A stretch of 64,000 bases of DNA from assembly GCF_040833975.1 (NCBI RefSeq), contig NZ_CP162130.1, positions 558,001 to 622,000 of the forward strand, written 5' to 3'. The stretch comes from Leptospira sp. WS92.C1 (lineage in GTDB: Bacteria > Spirochaetota > Leptospiria > Leptospirales > Leptospiraceae). This document shows, one piece after another, positions 42,910 to 62,818 of this stretch (within the stretch, counting starts at the first letter, position 1; every line of letters begins with the position of its first letter). A model generated the notes under the pieces. It saw only the letters and a program-made list of their open reading frames with translations, was not told where the DNA came from and did not search any database. The position numbers were made by a program, and so were the translations under genes.

Positions 42910-43293
42910 TCAAAAATTTTTCACCAACCAAGCTCCGCAAAAAACCAAGCCGATTCCACCGAATACGCTCAGTCCAGCATATCCAAAAAAAAGAATGTAA
43001 TTTCCTGTTTTTAACATCTGAAAGCTTTCATACGAAAATGTGGAGAAGGTTGTAAATCCTCCGCAAAATCCGGAGGCAATAAAAAATTTCCAATTCGGAT
43101 CAAAACCGGGAAACTTTTCGGAAAGGGCGTATACGACTCCGATTACAAACGATCCGAGAAAATTGACGATGAGAGTTCCCCAAGGTAGCGTGAATTCTAA
43201 GGTGTTTCCAAACCAATATTGTAATAGATAACGAAATACACTTCCGATCGCGCCGCCAAAACCGATCCATAATAAGGTTCTTTCAAAACTCAT
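42910..43293 (-). CDS. crcB: Fluoride channel CrcB/FluC
   Basis: 127 residues with four membrane segments. Family motifs are GGAIGSVFRYLL (start), GTLIVNFLGSFVIG, and GFCGGFTTFSTFSYE (the conserved GxxGGxTTFSTF, with the pore Phe and central sodium site residues). Homodimeric dual-topology channels of this family pass fluoride out of the cell. No fluoride riboswitch is visible in the 52-base gap upstream. ATG 43293 has no good ribosome binding site. Confidence 0.9.
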   Translation of the reverse strand: MSFERTLLWIGFGGAIGSVFRYLLQYWFGNTLEFTLPWGTLIVNFLGSFVIGVVYALSEKFPGFDPNWKFFIASGFCGGFTTFSTFSYESFQMLKTGNYILFFGYAGLSVFGGIGLVFCGAWLVKNF

Positions 43294-43345
43294 GCTATAT
43301 AAAATTCATAATTTTACGAATCGTTTTGAACGGATTGTGTTTTGA

Positions 43346-43807
43346 TCAATCCCGATCCGCTTTTTCGGTCGAAGTTTTCCGCGATTGGAAATCCGTTTCT
43401 TTTTTTTCCAAAGAATTTCTTTCCTTAAAATAACGATAGATCTGATAGATTCCCACTCCGAGGGTCACCGCGGAATCATCCACGGGTCCTGGTAAAAGGT
43501 TTGGCGCGATCCAATAAAGAATGATAATGAGAACAGGCCAAAAGATTCTCAGAGTTTCAATCGGTTTTGAATCTTTGATTCCGAACCAAATTCCGATCAG
43601 TAAGGCCAAGACGACACTGACTAAGATTCCCGCAAAAAGAAGAATGTGTTTTCCGGCGAGCAAAACCCAGTCCGCGAAGTTCGCGGCCTTTCCGTAATCG
43701 TCTTTTAAGAATAGAATCGTGATTCCTATCGAAGCGAAAAAGGTTAGAAAAGGAATCAACATTCCCCATAAACAACCGTATTTAATTTTTCCGGAAAGGA
43801 TGGACAT
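43346..43807 (-). CDS. Membrane protein with DUF1232-like segment
   Basis: 153 residues. Three to four hydrophobic segments occur ([60 protein letters not shown]). The last runs into [26 protein letters not shown], which resembles the DUF1232 pattern of membrane segment, P-x-D/P, L/V-DD and hydrophobic. The C-terminal tail is charged ([20 protein letters not shown]). The function is unknown. It lies 11 bases downstream of prfB on the same strand, so co-transcription is likely. Confidence 0.65.
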   Translation of the reverse strand: MSILSGKIKYGCLWGMLIPFLTFFASIGITILFLKDDYGKAANFADWVLLAGKHILLFAGILVSVVLALLIGIWFGIKDSKPIETLRIFWPVLIIILYWIAPNLLPGPVDDSAVTLGVGIYQIYRYFKERNSLEKKETDFQSRKTSTEKADRD

Positions 43808-43818
43808 ATTCTATTTCT

Positions 43819-44922
43819 TTAAAGCGTTTTTAAATACGCGAGAATAAACGGTTCGATTTCTCCGTCCATCACTGCTGCCACGTTACCCGTTTCGTGATCG
43901 GTTCTATGATCTTTTACAAGATTGTAAGGATGGAAAACGTAACTTCGAATTTGCGATCCCCAAGAGATGTCTTTTTTTTCTCCGGACTTTTTTTCCAATT
44001 CTTCTTTTGCTTTTTCCTGTTCCATTTCGTAGAGTCTTGCTTTTAACATTTTAAATGCGGTGTCTCTGTTTTTGATCTGAGATCTTTCGTTCTGACAGGC
44101 GACCACGATTCCAGAAGGCATGTGGGTAATCCGAACCGCGGAGTCGGTCGTGTTGACGTGCTGTCCCCCCGCTCCGGAAGAACGATAAACGTCTATTCGG
44201 ATATCTTTTTCTTCGATCTTGATATCGATATCGTCGTCGATCTCGGGACTGACATGAACGGAAACAAAGGATGTATGTCTTCTTTTGTTGGCGTCAAAGG
44301 GTGAAATTCTTACAAGTCTGTGGACTCCGTTTTCACCTTTTAAAAACCCGAACGCAAAATCTCCGACCACGTGAATGGTTGCGTTTTTGATTCCCGCTCC
44401 GTCTCCGGCTTGTATGTCCACTAAGGAATATTGATATCCTTTCTTTTCAAAGAATCTCATATACATTCTTAAAAGCATTTCGGCCCAGTCCTGACTTTCG
44501 GTTCCGCCGGCTCCCGGATGAATGTTTATAAATGCGTTTTTGATATCCTCGGGATTTTTCAAGGCCCCTAATAGTTCGAGTTCTTCGAATTTTTCCTGAA
44601 GTCTGTGATATTCGCTGGATAATTCTCCGACTCCGTTTTCACCTTTTTCGTCCAGTGTAAGATCGACTAAATCAGGAAAATCTAATATATCTTGTTGAAT
44701 GGAAAACCAAGGAGTTAACTTTTTCTCCAGTTCGTTTTTTTTCTGGCTTACGACTCTCGCCTCTTCGGGATTGTTCCAAAGATCCGGATCCTCCGCTTTT
44801 TCAGTGAGGGATTTGAGACGGTCCTTGTCCTGTTCCAAATTCAGGAGTTTCCAGCGGTTCTGAAAATTCTCCTGTAATTCTTTCGACACTCTCTTGAGTT
44901 CTTTTGCTGATTTTACTTCCAT
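43819..44922 (-). CDS. prfB: Peptide chain release factor 2
   Basis: 367 residues. GGQ catalytic motif at 252-254 ([15 protein letters not shown]) and anticodon-like SPF at 207-209 (VRISPFD) identify RF2, which releases peptides at UGA and UAA. The N-terminal 30 residues are read in one frame from ATG 44922: the +1 programmed frameshift with an early in-frame TGA, found in many prfB genes, is absent. Autoregulation of that kind is therefore not expected here. Confidence 0.93.
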   Translation of the reverse strand: MEVKSAKELKRVSKELQENFQNRWKLLNLEQDKDRLKSLTEKAEDPDLWNNPEEARVVSQKKNELEKKLTPWFSIQQDILDFPDLVDLTLDEKGENGVGELSSEYHRLQEKFEELELLGALKNPEDIKNAFINIHPGAGGTESQDWAEMLLRMYMRFFEKKGYQYSLVDIQAGDGAGIKNATIHVVGDFAFGFLKGENGVHRLVRISPFDANKRRHTSFVSVHVSPEIDDDIDIKIEEKDIRIDVYRSSGAGGQHVNTTDSAVRITHMPSGIVVACQNERSQIKNRDTAFKMLKARLYEMEQEKAKEELEKKSGEKKDISWGSQIRSYVFHPYNLVKDHRTDHETGNVAAVMDGEIEPFILAYLKTL

Positions 44923-44975
44923 AATATTTGCTTTTTATCGATTTGATGATTTCCAAACGTTAGATTTGTTTGGAT

Positions 44976-45822
<847 letters not shown>

Positions 45823-45824
45823 GG

Positions 45825-47094
45825 TTAAAGCGCTCTGTGTGCGATGTCTGTTCGGTAAAACGTTTTGGGAGCCTGGATTTTTTCCAGGAAGGAATAAGCT
45901 TGGTAAACCGAACTCTTTAGATCGGATCCATAGGCTACTACTCCGAGAATTCTTCCCCCGGATGAAAAAACTTTTCCATCTTTTTTTAGAGTTCCCGCGT
46001 GAAAAAGATAAGTGTTTTGACCAGGTGTTTCCGGAAGGTTTAAGGAAATATTTTTTTCGTAAGAATTCGGATAGCCTTCCGCCGCGAGGACCACCACGGT
46101 TGCCGCTCCGGTTTTTACCGATGCTCGGACGTTTGTAATCTTTCCGGTGGAGGCTGTATAAAGAAGTTCTAATAGATCTCCTTCGAGCATTGCGAGTACG
46201 CACTGAGTTTCGGGATCTCCGAATCTACAGTTGAATTCTACGACTCTCGGTTCTCCTTCGGGGGAAATCATAAGTCCCGCATAGAGAAGGCCGCGATACG
46301 GATGACCTTTTTTACGGAACGTTTCAAACATCCGATCAAATACTCTTTCTTTTACTTTTTGCAAGACGGTATCGGTCACGATCGGAGTAGGACAGTAAGC
46401 CCCCATTCCGCCTGTGTTCGGTCCTTTGTCTCCGTCATACGCTCTTTTATGATCTTGCGCGGCGGGTAATAAAAAATACGATTCTCCGTCCGAAATCGCA
46501 AAGATGGACGCTTCTTGACCGTCCATAAATTCTTCGATGACGACTCGTTTGCCGCTGTCTCCGAATTTTTTGTCTTCAAAGATTTCTTTGAGGGCGTTCG
46601 CCGCCATTTCCTTTGTTGTCGCGACGGTCACACCTTTTCCCGCCGCGAGTCCGTCCGCTTTGATCACGATCGGGATCGACTTTGATTCCAGATACTTTAA
46701 AGAAGTTGAATATTCTGTAAATGTTACGTATTCCGCGGTGGGAACATTCGCCTCCGTCATCAGAGATTTTGCGAAGTCCTTGGAACCTTCCACTTGGGCA
46801 CAAAAAGAATCAGGACCAAAGGTGGGAATTTTTAATTCTGCGGTCCAATCAGCAAATCCCGCAACGAGAGGATCCTCGGGGCCTACAACGATGAAATCGA
46901 ATGGATTTTGTTTTAAATACGATTGAACTGATTCTTTAGAAAGAACGTTAAATGCTCCCTCAGAGAGAATTTCGTGATCCGGAAAACCGCCGTTTCCGGG
47001 ATACACTTTCAGTTCGGAAAGATGGGGGGATTTGCGGAGATGAAACGCAATCGCGCTTTCCCTACCACCGGAACCGATCAAAAGAACTTTTAAC

Positions 47095-47105
<11 letters not shown>
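45825..47105 (-). CDS. purD: Phosphoribosylamine--glycine ligase
   Basis: 426 residues, full family length. ATP-grasp enzyme of purine synthesis joining phosphoribosylamine with glycine at the cost of ATP. Motifs: [18 protein letters not shown] (the GGREHA region, His changed to Ser), [76 protein letters not shown] 47105 overlaps the valS stop by 11 bases and has AAAGGA upstream; no ATG fits. It forms a probable operon with valS upstream and the hypothetical gene downstream. Confidence 0.92.
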
Positions 47106-49743
<2,638 letters not shown>

Positions 49744-49834
49744 GGCCGTAAAAAACAGGTTTTCCTGCTTTTTCCGGGGGTCAAGAGGATTCAAACTGCT
49801 CCGCCTTATAGAACGGAAAAATTGAGATCCGATT

Positions 49835-50266
49835 TTATTTTTTATGAAGCGTATTTTGTCTCAAAGAGTTCCGTTTTGATGGAGAATTTCTTTGTGTTGC
49901 GGATTTGCCGTTCGAAATTCTTAATTTCGGTTTGGATTTCAGAATCAGTCGAATCGAAGTCTGAATTTCATTAAAAGGAAACGGATCGTTGTCTTTGATA
50001 TTCAGGCAAGCTTTACCGGTAATCAAAGTAGGAAATTTCCTTTTGAGATCTTTTAAAAAATTCGCATCGCAGAGATAGATCGAAATATAATTTTTTTGAG
50101 AAGCAAAGGCAATCCAATTCTCTTCGAGTTGGTAGGTCGGCATCCTGTATTTCATCGATTCTTGAATTTCGGGAAAACTATCCACGATCCAAGTTCGGAG
50201 AGACAGAAGTCTTTTTTTACGGATCTCCGTTTGAGACTCGATGTAATTGTGAATCTCCGAAGACAT
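49835..50266 (-). CDS. DUF1801 / YdhG-like protein
   Basis: 143 residues. The N-terminal 110 residues fit DUF1801: [72 protein letters not shown]. This is a small alpha/beta domain found in the iron-chaperone-like Fra/YdhG group. A basic, Ser/Asn-rich C-terminal tail ([20 protein letters not shown]) is not part of the family. ATG 50266 begins just before the domain; an upstream frame start is less likely. Function unknown. Confidence 0.75.
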   Translation of the reverse strand: MSSEIHNYIESQTEIRKKRLLSLRTWIVDSFPEIQESMKYRMPTYQLEENWIAFASQKNYISIYLCDANFLKDLKRKFPTLITGKACLNIKDNDPFPFNEIQTSIRLILKSKPKLRISNGKSATQRNSPSKRNSLRQNTLHKK

Positions 50267-50346
50267 AATAAAAGTAGGAATCGGTATGAATGAAAAAAGA
50301 TACATATTTGATTCTTGTCAAAAATAAAATTCCAAATTAAGGAATC

Positions 50347-51132
50347 CTATTTGGACTTTCCTCCTTTTTTGGTTAACGACGGCGGATCTGTTTGGTTTTT
50401 TGGAGCGATATTTTGTTTTTCAGTCTCTTTTGAAAACTCACGCAGTTTTTCGGCGGATAAGATCAATTCTTTTTTTGGAAAGGGAAACTCGGAAGGATTT
50501 TTGATTCCGAGAATCGATGCAAATAATTCGTGGGCGTTTTTACTGTTTTCATAAATGGATTCGGGAGTACTTTCGTTGAATCCAAGTATAAAAAGTCCGA
50601 ATTTTTCATTTTGTACATAGCCCATTGCAGTGATCGATTCGGCTAAAAATTCCGCGGGCATTGTGTTGAAAAAAGAACCGTCTTTTTGTCCTTCCGAGAT
50701 AAGATCCGTTAAAAACGCAATGTCCCTTTTGACGATTTCCTTTTCCAACTTGGCCTTTAGTGTGAGGTTTTGCGGAAGATAAATCGCCTTTAAAAAGAAG
50801 AATACCATTTCCGGATTTTCTTTGATCCAGTTGAAATGCAGTTCTTGAATGATTTTAAGTTTATCTAATGTGTTTTTGGGATTTCTGGATTTGACTTTTA
50901 CGAGAAGATCTTTTGTCAGTTCGTCGGACATGGTTTTGATCAATTCCATCAGAAGCTCTTCCTTAGAATTGAAATGATGATAGAATGTCCCTTTTGCGAT
51001 TCCGAGTTCGTCGATAATGTCTTGGATCGACGTAGTGTCGTAACCTTTTGCAAAAAAGAAATTTCGAGCACAATTGAGAATGTCTTCTCTTCTTTCTTTG
51101 CCTTTTTGTCTATTTTGTGTTTCCTTTTTCAT
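50347..51132 (-). CDS. TetR-family transcriptional regulator
   Basis: 261 residues. The helix-turn-helix is at about 15-62: REDILNCARNFFFAKGYDTT, IQDIIDELGIAKGTFYHHFN, the classical TetR/AcrR signature. The ligand-binding part is helical and longer than usual, with a charged C-terminal tail rich in Lys and Pro. Palindrome GACCGAC-C-GTCGGTC lies 10 bases before ATG 51132, so autorepression is very likely. No efflux gene is adjacent, so other targets lie elsewhere. Confidence 0.88.
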   Translation of the reverse strand: MKKETQNRQKGKERREDILNCARNFFFAKGYDTTSIQDIIDELGIAKGTFYHHFNSKEELLMELIKTMSDELTKDLLVKVKSRNPKNTLDKLKIIQELHFNWIKENPEMVFFFLKAIYLPQNLTLKAKLEKEIVKRDIAFLTDLISEGQKDGSFFNTMPAEFLAESITAMGYVQNEKFGLFILGFNESTPESIYENSKNAHELFASILGIKNPSEFPFPKKELILSAEKLREFSKETEKQNIAPKNQTDPPSLTKKGGKSK

Positions 51133-51141
51133 TTAAAAACC

Positions 51142-51156
51142 GACCGACCGTCGGTC
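51142..51156. promoter_or_regulatory. TetR-type operator
   Basis: GACCGAC C GTCGGTC, a perfect 7+1+7 palindrome immediately upstream of the tetR start. The half-site is typical of TetR/AcrR operators of the GACCGACxGGTC type. Confidence 0.7.
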
Positions 51157-51470
51157 TATTTTAGGCGATTTTGATTTTGGGTCAATCACAATCTTAGGGA
51201 AAATGTGGGAACTCCCTCGTTTTTCCGGTTTTGGAGGAGATTGGGAATGTGAAAAGGGATGCCCAATCGGTGGACGAGTTCATCATAGAATGGGTTGCTT
51301 TTTGTGAACCGCACTCGGTCTTGTAGGAACTCCAACATAAACCGTATTTGGAATGATTTTCCTTTTCGGAAGAAATTCGGACGCATCGTCGAACCCAAAT
51401 ACCATATATTTTCGTTTTTCGAAAAACTAAAATTTAAAATGGAAAAGGGCTCGGATCGAAGAGATGAATT
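51157..51470. other. Intergenic region with family A repeat
   Basis: 314 bases between tetR and the SpsF-like gene. Contains the variant repeat at 51322-51337; no gene supported. Confidence 0.5.
51322..51337. repeat. Palindromic repeat family A (variant copy)
   Basis: TGTAGGAACTCCAACA, one change from the palindrome. Confidence 0.5.
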
Positions 51471-53022
51471 TTAAGAATTTAAGATTTTTTTGATTTCGTT
51501 TAACAACAGAGAATATCCGTCTCCGGAAATCGAACGGGTGCTTTTTTTGAGCTCGCGATGTTTTCCGAAATTTTCAGAATTCAAATCGCCTGCATAGGGA
51601 ATTCCGTATTCTTTTTCGCTTACGATGGAAAGCGAAGCATGCACCGGGCCGATCGAATAGGTGGAAACTTTTTTTCTTAAAAATACCGCTTCAAACAAGG
51701 ATTGTCCGAAGTAGCCGATAAAACCGGAACAAGCCGCCAATCGATTTTGAAATTCAAACATAGAGATCCGCGGGTAGTAGTCGATCGATCCGGATTTTTG
51801 GGAGGATCCTCCGATTCGAATTACCTTGTCCGTCTTTTCCAAATCGCAAAGCGATTCTAAATAAGAATCCAATTTTTTTGTAAACTGCGGATCGATGTTC
51901 CCTGCGTAACAAAGAAGATACGATTCCGATACGACGGAAAGCTCCTTTAGTCTCGGGGAGATGAGAATTTGATCCGTAGAAAAATCATCTTTTATTTTAG
52001 GATGCGGTAGAATTTCGTAATGGTCGTATCGGTTTCGGTCCGGTCCGAAATGATCCAAAAGTAAAATTTTAGTTTTGGAATATTCTGGAATTGGAATGTC
52101 TCTTGAATCGATGATCAACAGTTTTGAATCTCCGTCTTTCGGAAAATCCCGATACCAAACGGCTTCGTATCCCCGAGCGGAAAGCAGTGCGAATAAAATC
52201 CGGGAACGTTCAAAATGCCCGCTTCCAAACTGTTTCGGATTGCCCGCTAAAACCCCGATTCGATTTTTTTTTTCTTCGGGAACTGCGGGAACTTGAAATC
52301 GAATCTGTTCCACCTCCCGATTTCCATAAAACAGACTCGGATTTTGTTCGTAGAGATCGATACATTCCTTTGCGCCAAAAAGTGGATTTTGATCGATAAA
52401 AACTTTAAAAATCGCAGCGGTAGTTTCGAAATCCTTGGGTTCATCGATTGTAAGTCTTAAATTTGGAAGAACTTCCTTTTCTTTCTCGGTCAATAGAGAG
52501 GACAGTTTGAGGATTTGAAATCGTTCCGAATTTTCTTTGATATGAAGACTAACGTGTTCCTTATGTTTTTCTTCAAGAACGTCCGGAGTCCACCGCAATG
52601 CGTCCGTTGTAAAAATTTCACCGCCCATTCCTAAAGGTAAATTTCTCACATAGGCTAGATCCGGTTTTGCAAATTGGAATGTCTGTAAAAGCTGATCAAG
52701 ATGAGTCGTATCGTAAAACGGATTATCGCCGGTCAAACGGAGGATCCATTTTGCGTCGAGTAACTCGGAAGCCTGTATATAACGATCTCTTACGTCAAAT
52801 AGGTTTCCGCAGAAATAACGATAATTTCTTTTTTCTAAAAACGAGCGAAGCTCTTCGTCTTTTTCGGGAATGAGATAATAAATTTGGTCTTCGTCGAGTA
52901 GGGTTCGGATTCTGTCTTGAATCCGATCGATCAGGGTTTTTCCGGAACCGAAAGGGAATTCCTTTAGGACTTTTCCCGGAAGCCGTGTTGAAGCGGTTCT
53001 GGCCTGAATCAACGCATAGATT

Positions 53023-53048
<26 letters not shown>
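51471..53048 (-). CDS. Cytidylyltransferase (SpsF-like) with PseG-like C-terminal domain
   Basis: 525 residues. Residues about 10-240 are a nucleotidyltransferase of the CMP-sugar synthetase / SpsF type: [20 protein letters not shown] (the [13 protein letters not shown] nucleotide loop), [10 protein letters not shown] (metal Asp) and [11 protein letters not shown]. Residues 260-525 resemble PseG-type UDP-sugar hydrolase/glycosyltransferase-B folds: [51 protein letters not shown]. It probably activates and processes a sugar for a surface polymer or protein. The gene overlaps the radical SAM gene by 26 bases. Start ATG 53048. Confidence 0.8.
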
Positions 53049-54561
<1,513 letters not shown>

Positions 54562-54610
54562 GACTCAGAATTAATATCGGTATGAGGAGATAATTTCGCG
54601 ATACTCAAAA

Positions 54611-55645
<1,035 letters not shown>

Positions 55646-55730
55646 CGACGGTTCTCCAAAGGGTTAAATGCCTTTGATCTGTAAGATCCTCAGTACAACT
55701 CTTTGGTTCAACCGTTTTTCTTAGAGCTTT

Positions 55731-57809
55731 TTAATTCGTTTTAAACTTTCCGATGAGTTGTCCTAACTGTTCCGCTTGTCCGTGCATGTCTTCGGAGAAT
55801 GACGTGAGATCGTCTGCTCCTCCGGCGATCTCTTGCGTTCCATCGGAAATGCTTACGATTGTTTTTGTGATTTCATCCGTTGCTCTTCTTTGTTCTAAAA
55901 CGGCTTCTTCGATCTGAAGACTGAAGTTCATGAGTTCGTTTGCACTGTGTGAAATTTCCATTGTGTTCTCTTCCTGGGTTTTTACGGATGAGAGAACGTT
56001 TTTTGCGTATCGATCAAATTCCTCGACTTGTTCCCTGAGTTTTTTTAGCACAGTGGAAGCCTCCGAGACCTTTGAGTTTCCGTTTAACACAGCGGTGTTT
56101 GTTGAATTGACCAATGCTCCGATTTCTTGAACGCTTGTCGATGTTTGAGACGCGAGTTTTCCGATCTCTTCCGCGACGACCGCAAACCCTTTTCCTGCTT
56201 CTCCTGCTCTTGCGGCTTCGATGGCAGCGTTGAGCGCCAACAGGTTTGTCTTTTCCGAGATCTCAGTAATGATCGAAAGAATCTCCGTAATCCGGGACGC
56301 GCTTTCTCCGATAGCTGCCATCGCACTTGTGGATGCTACCATAGCATTTTCGCCGGTAAGTCCTTGTTCCTTGGATTGAGCCGCTAAACGAACAAGATCC
56401 TGCATTTCTCCGTTGATGTTTGCGATTTGTTCTTTGAGCTTGTCGACGTTTCCGTCGATCTCTTTCATACTGGAGACGGCTTTCTCCATGGACTTTCCGA
56501 CGTTTTGAGCGGATGCCGCCAATTCTTCGACTGCGGCCGAAGATTCTTCTGCGGCGGAAGCTTGGGTTTGTGCAACATCGGAAAAACTTCGAGAAGAATC
56601 CGCCATCTTGTGAGAGGTGTTTTTAAGAATGTTTGCGGAACCTCCGATTTCACGAACCACTTTGAGAAGATTTTCTCGCATGACGTTCATCGAATGAAGA
56701 AGGGTTCCGATTTCATCGGAACGATTGTACTCTTTTTGGGCGACAAGATTCCCCTTTGCGATTTCTTCAGAAAATCCGATTGCTTTGAGAAGACCGGAAG
56801 TGATCAGTTTTTGAAATATAAAATTCAAACAGATCAGGACGGAAATTAGAATCAAAATCGCAGTCAAAAAACTTTTGAAAAGGATTTCTAAAACCTCTTT
56901 TATATAAATGGAATTCGGGATACTGATCTGCATTACCCAGTAACCTTTATCCTCTCCTATTTGAAACGGAAAATAATAGTTCGTATTTCCCTTGGAAGAA
57001 AGAATAAATTTCTTACCTTCCTTATTTTCTTTTAAATAAAAATCTAATTCTTCTTTGTCGGGAATTGCTTTGCCGATCAGTTCTGGGTTTTCTCCGTTAA
57101 CCGCATAGATTCCACTGGGAGAAATCAAGGTAAGAAATCCCTGATCTCGGAACGGTTTTATGTTTCCAAAACGATTTTGCAACTCATCGATTCTTAAATC
57201 GATTCCGATCGCTCCTCGAAATTTTCCGTTTGTATTGATCGGACTCACTAAAGAAATCACTAAAATGTATTCTCCGCCACTTACCGGATACATGTAAGGG
57301 TCAGTCACTACGGAAATATTTTGCTTTTTAGGGATTTGATAAAAATCTCCGGAAGCATCCATATTCTCATAAGCAACTACAGCTTCCAACACTAACTTAT
57401 CTTTATCATTGGTTTTATGAATATAAGGCACAAATCTTCCGGTAGAATCGTGACCCACTGTGTTTCGATATTTGGCGTCTAAAGAGTCATAGCCGTTCGG
57501 TTCGAAAACGAGTCCCATTCCGTAAAAATTTGGATTTCCGCTGACTACTTCCCGCAGAGAAGCGATCATCAGTTCTCTGGATGGGGATGCGAACTTCAAA
57601 GGGGAAGAAAAACCTTTTACGTAAAACATTGTGGAGTCTAAAATCCCTTTTACTTCCAAGGACCATCGTTCCGATGTGAGAGAAGAACTATTCTCCGCTT
57701 CGGATTTTAAATTCTGATACGAAGTAACGGAATTGATCGCTGTTAAAATCAAAAACCCGATAAATAATACGATGGAAATATAAAGAGAAATACGAAAACG
57801 AATGCTCAT
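55731..57809 (-). CDS. Methyl-accepting chemotaxis protein with dCache sensor
   Basis: 692 residues. Membrane segment at 8-30 ([19 protein letters not shown]), a large extracytoplasmic double-Cache region (about 40-300; [20 protein letters not shown] and [14 protein letters not shown]), second membrane segment near 310, HAMP ([20 protein letters not shown]), then the signalling domain with the hairpin tip [20 protein letters not shown] and [15 protein letters not shown]. It senses a small ligand and signals to CheA/CheW. No pentapeptide CheR tether is seen at the C-terminus. GGAG precedes ATG 57809. First gene of the minus-strand cluster. Confidence 0.92.
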   Translation of the reverse strand: MSIRFRISLYISIVLFIGFLILTAINSVTSYQNLKSEAENSSSLTSERWSLEVKGILDSTMFYVKGFSSPLKFASPSRELMIASLREVVSGNPNFYGMGLVFEPNGYDSLDAKYRNTVGHDSTGRFVPYIHKTNDKDKLVLEAVVAYENMDASGDFYQIPKKQNISVVTDPYMYPVSGGEYILVISLVSPINTNGKFRGAIGIDLRIDELQNRFGNIKPFRDQGFLTLISPSGIYAVNGENPELIGKAIPDKEELDFYLKENKEGKKFILSSKGNTNYYFPFQIGEDKGYWVMQISIPNSIYIKEVLEILFKSFLTAILILISVLICLNFIFQKLITSGLLKAIGFSEEIAKGNLVAQKEYNRSDEIGTLLHSMNVMRENLLKVVREIGGSANILKNTSHKMADSSRSFSDVAQTQASAAEESSAAVEELAASAQNVGKSMEKAVSSMKEIDGNVDKLKEQIANINGEMQDLVRLAAQSKEQGLTGENAMVASTSAMAAIGESASRITEILSIITEISEKTNLLALNAAIEAARAGEAGKGFAVVAEEIGKLASQTSTSVQEIGALVNSTNTAVLNGNSKVSEASTVLKKLREQVEEFDRYAKNVLSSVKTQEENTMEISHSANELMNFSLQIEEAVLEQRRATDEITKTIVSISDGTQEIAGGADDLTSFSEDMHGQAEQLGQLIGKFKTN

Positions 57810-58127
57810 GGCATACTCCGGCGATTGTTACTCAAGAAATGGAAAAGAATAATCAAAAGACAATGGGACGAAATGTTCGAGCAAAATATTGTTCATTAAT
57901 AAAAAAGTCACTTTGTTTTGAGAGTTAAAATGTCTATGTCTCATTTTGTCCGTTCGGTTGTGATTCGTTTTCTCGTTTTCAATGGTTCTCGATTTTTATA
58001 AAAAATCGATTCGCAGAGAGGATGAATGTGCGGAAGGCCGTTTTTCGGAGTGTAGAAACTCGGTTTTGAGTCTACAATTGATTCCTAGTTCTTGAGTTTC
58101 CTTCGCAGTATAATTCTCGGAGGTTTT
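57810..58127. other. Divergent intergenic region
   Basis: 318 bases between the MCP gene and the small membrane protein gene. It must hold both promoters; no distinctive operator is seen. Confidence 0.45.
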
Positions 58128-58535
58128 ATGACGATTTCTACTCGCAAATTGATCTTACAAATCAACGGCATTCTATTGATTTTCGCCGCTACGACGGGTT
58201 TGTTTATATTGGATATCTTAGGAATCTTTTTTGGAAAAGGTCCTGCGTCTCGTCTTTTAGAAGGACAGGAATATATCGGAATCGGCTCTTTGGAATCGCA
58301 CGGTTTGGCTTTGATTTTAGGGATTCTTCTTTTTCATGCGGAACCGACCCGTTCTTGGCATATCACCGCGGTTGCAATTCATATTCTATTAGGAACTTCG
58401 AATCTACTTTTATGGCAAATTTTTGTCGTAGTAAACAGTCTTCCTATAGGTTATATTACCACGATCCTACACTGGGCTTTGGTTTTGATCCAATTGATCG
58501 CGGTTTTTCAATCGGAGAAGGATGTAAGTTCGTAA
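58128..58535 (+). CDS. Small four-segment membrane protein
   Basis: 135 residues with four hydrophobic segments (GILLIFAATTGLFILDILGIFF, GLALILGILLF, ITAVAIHILLGTSNLLLW, ITTILHWALVLIQLIAVF). His and Arg residues occur near membrane borders (ESHGLAL, PTRSWHITAVAIH). No family firmly recognised; the layout recalls small quinone- or DoxX-like membrane proteins, but this is only an impression. ATG 58128 has GGAGG four bases upstream, which decides the start over an earlier in-frame codon. Confidence 0.7.
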   Translation: MTISTRKLILQINGILLIFAATTGLFILDILGIFFGKGPASRLLEGQEYIGIGSLESHGLALILGILLFHAEPTRSWHITAVAIHILLGTSNLLLWQIFVVVNSLPIGYITTILHWALVLIQLIAVFQSEKDVSS

Positions 58536-58559
58536 ACGAAATTCTGAAAAATCGAGTCC

Positions 58560-58593
58560 CCCGTATTTTACTTGGGATGGGACTTCAAGTCCG
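58560..58593 (-). repeat. Palindromic repeat family B (reverse orientation)
   Basis: CCGTATTTTACTT followed by GGACTTCAAGTCC: the same two elements as elsewhere, in reverse order and strand. A family A copy lies 70 bases on. The gap 58536-58817 contains no other feature. Confidence 0.6.
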
Positions 58594-58661
58594 GTGCCAA
58601 GCAAATTATACGGCGAATCGTTTGTCGGACCAACTGAAAATCGGATTCTTCCAAAGAAATT

Positions 58662-58677
58662 TGCAGGAACTCCCGCA
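58662..58677. repeat. Palindromic repeat family A (variant copy)
   Basis: TGCAGGAACTCCCGCA, two changes from the palindrome core. Confidence 0.5.
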
Positions 58678-58817
58678 TCAATCTTTTACGGCAGGGCTGA
58701 CTCGACGGAATCCTGGTCGGGATTTCGACTATTTACCTTGAGATCGGAAGCTTTGAATTCTTATTTTACAAAACTCCGAACTCGTTTGAATTCGAAATTT
58801 CCAAAGAGGAAAACGAA

Positions 58818-60035
<1,218 letters not shown>

Positions 60036-60060
60036 AACCTTTGAGTCATAATTTTCTCTC

Positions 60061-60122
<62 letters not shown>

Positions 60123-60215
60123 CAGGGAACACTTCAAAACTGACGAAAGTTTTATTGATAACGGGGAGACATTGTTTCGGAACAAATCCCCATTCTACAC
60201 CTGAAAGAAGAAAGT

Positions 60216-62021
<1,806 letters not shown>

Positions 62022-62106
62022 ATCGATGAAATTTGCGGGAACTCCTATTTACGCGCTGAATGTATTTGAGTTCCTACAAATGATTTTTCGTAAAAAACGC
62101 TTGATA

Positions 62107-62140
62107 CGGACTTCAAGTCCGATTTGAAGTAAAATACGGT
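62107..62140. repeat. Palindromic repeat family B
   Basis: CGGACTTCAAGTCCG, then ATTTG and AAGTAAAATACGG. Confidence 0.65.
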
Positions 62141-62200
62141 ATATTTTTATTTTATAATATGATTTAATATCCCGGTTGTAGAAGAAAACTTTAGCTTATA

Positions 62201-62216
62201 TGTAGGAGTTACCACA
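62201..62216. repeat. Palindromic repeat family A (variant copy)
   Basis: TGTAGGAGTTACCACA, two changes from the palindrome. Confidence 0.5.
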
Positions 62217-62249
62217 AATAACTTTTCGTGAAGACAGAAATTTACAACC

Positions 62250-62264
62250 GTGGGAGTTCCCACA
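62250..62264. repeat. Palindromic repeat family A (GTGGGA form)
   Basis: GTGGGAGTTCCCACA. The two arms have changed together (GTGGGA with TCCCAC), so pairing is preserved. Confidence 0.55.
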
Positions 62265-62293
62265 AAAATTCTCTACGAGAAATTACTTGACAT

Positions 62294-62320
62294 CGGACTT
62301 CAAGTCCCACTCTCGATAAA
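62294..62320. repeat. Palindromic repeat family B (decayed tail)
   Basis: CGGACTTCAAGTCCC followed by a diverged tail (GATAAAATCAGAC). Confidence 0.5.
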
Positions 62321-62321
62321 A

Positions 62322-62804
62322 TCAGACATATTTTTTTCGTTCTAATTTTCTTCGAACGTAGATTGTCTTTCCTACCTTTGCGACCAAATCTCCATTTTTT
62401 TCTTGAATGTCGATGTTGAGATTTAAAAGGGTCTTTTTCTTACGATGACATTCTTCTTGGATTTGATTGAGAGTTTCGGGAAGAATTTTGATTTCCGCAA
62501 ACACGTCTTGAGAAGTCGCTTTGAGATATTGAATTGCGCCGTTTGTATCCCAGAGAATGTAGTTTTCACCAAGGTTATATTTTAGAAGCAAAAGCGGGAT
62601 TGGATCCACAAAAGCATAGAGGGAACCTCCGAAATGAGTTCCCATCCAACCCCGGGTTTTGTGTTTAAAAGGAAGTTTGACTTTCATGTTGAGAAAGTCT
62701 TTGGAATAGTTTACAACTCTTCCACCGCATCTCCAATAAACCGGACATTTCAGAAACATTTTTATTTGAAAGAATAGGAGTTCCCATTGGCTTGCATTGT
62801 TCAT
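62322..62804 (-). CDS. DUF4442 hotdog-fold protein
   Basis: 160 residues. DUF4442 (thioesterase-like hotdog) pattern: RGWMGTHFGGSLYAFVDPIPLLLL, NLGENYILWDTNGAIQYLKAT, then a beta-strand-rich end (LLNLNIDIQEKNGDLVAKVGKTIYVRRK). The GTHFGGSLYA helix and D of VDP match the family's conserved residues. It may hydrolyse or bind an acyl-CoA, but activity is unproven for this group. ATG 62804. A tandem palindrome array begins about 15 bases upstream. Confidence 0.8.
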   Translation of the reverse strand: MNNASQWELLFFQIKMFLKCPVYWRCGGRVVNYSKDFLNMKVKLPFKHKTRGWMGTHFGGSLYAFVDPIPLLLLKYNLGENYILWDTNGAIQYLKATSQDVFAEIKILPETLNQIQEECHRKKKTLLNLNIDIQEKNGDLVAKVGKTIYVRRKLERKKYV

Positions 62805-62818
62805 GATTGAGCCTCTGA

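Larger units (their letters stand above)
62022..62321. other. Intergenic region dense in both repeat families
   Basis: 300 bases holding family A copies at 62068-62078 (partial), 62201-62216 and 62250-62264, and family B copies at 62107 and 62294. It is the densest repeat cluster of the window. No gene seen. Confidence 0.65.
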
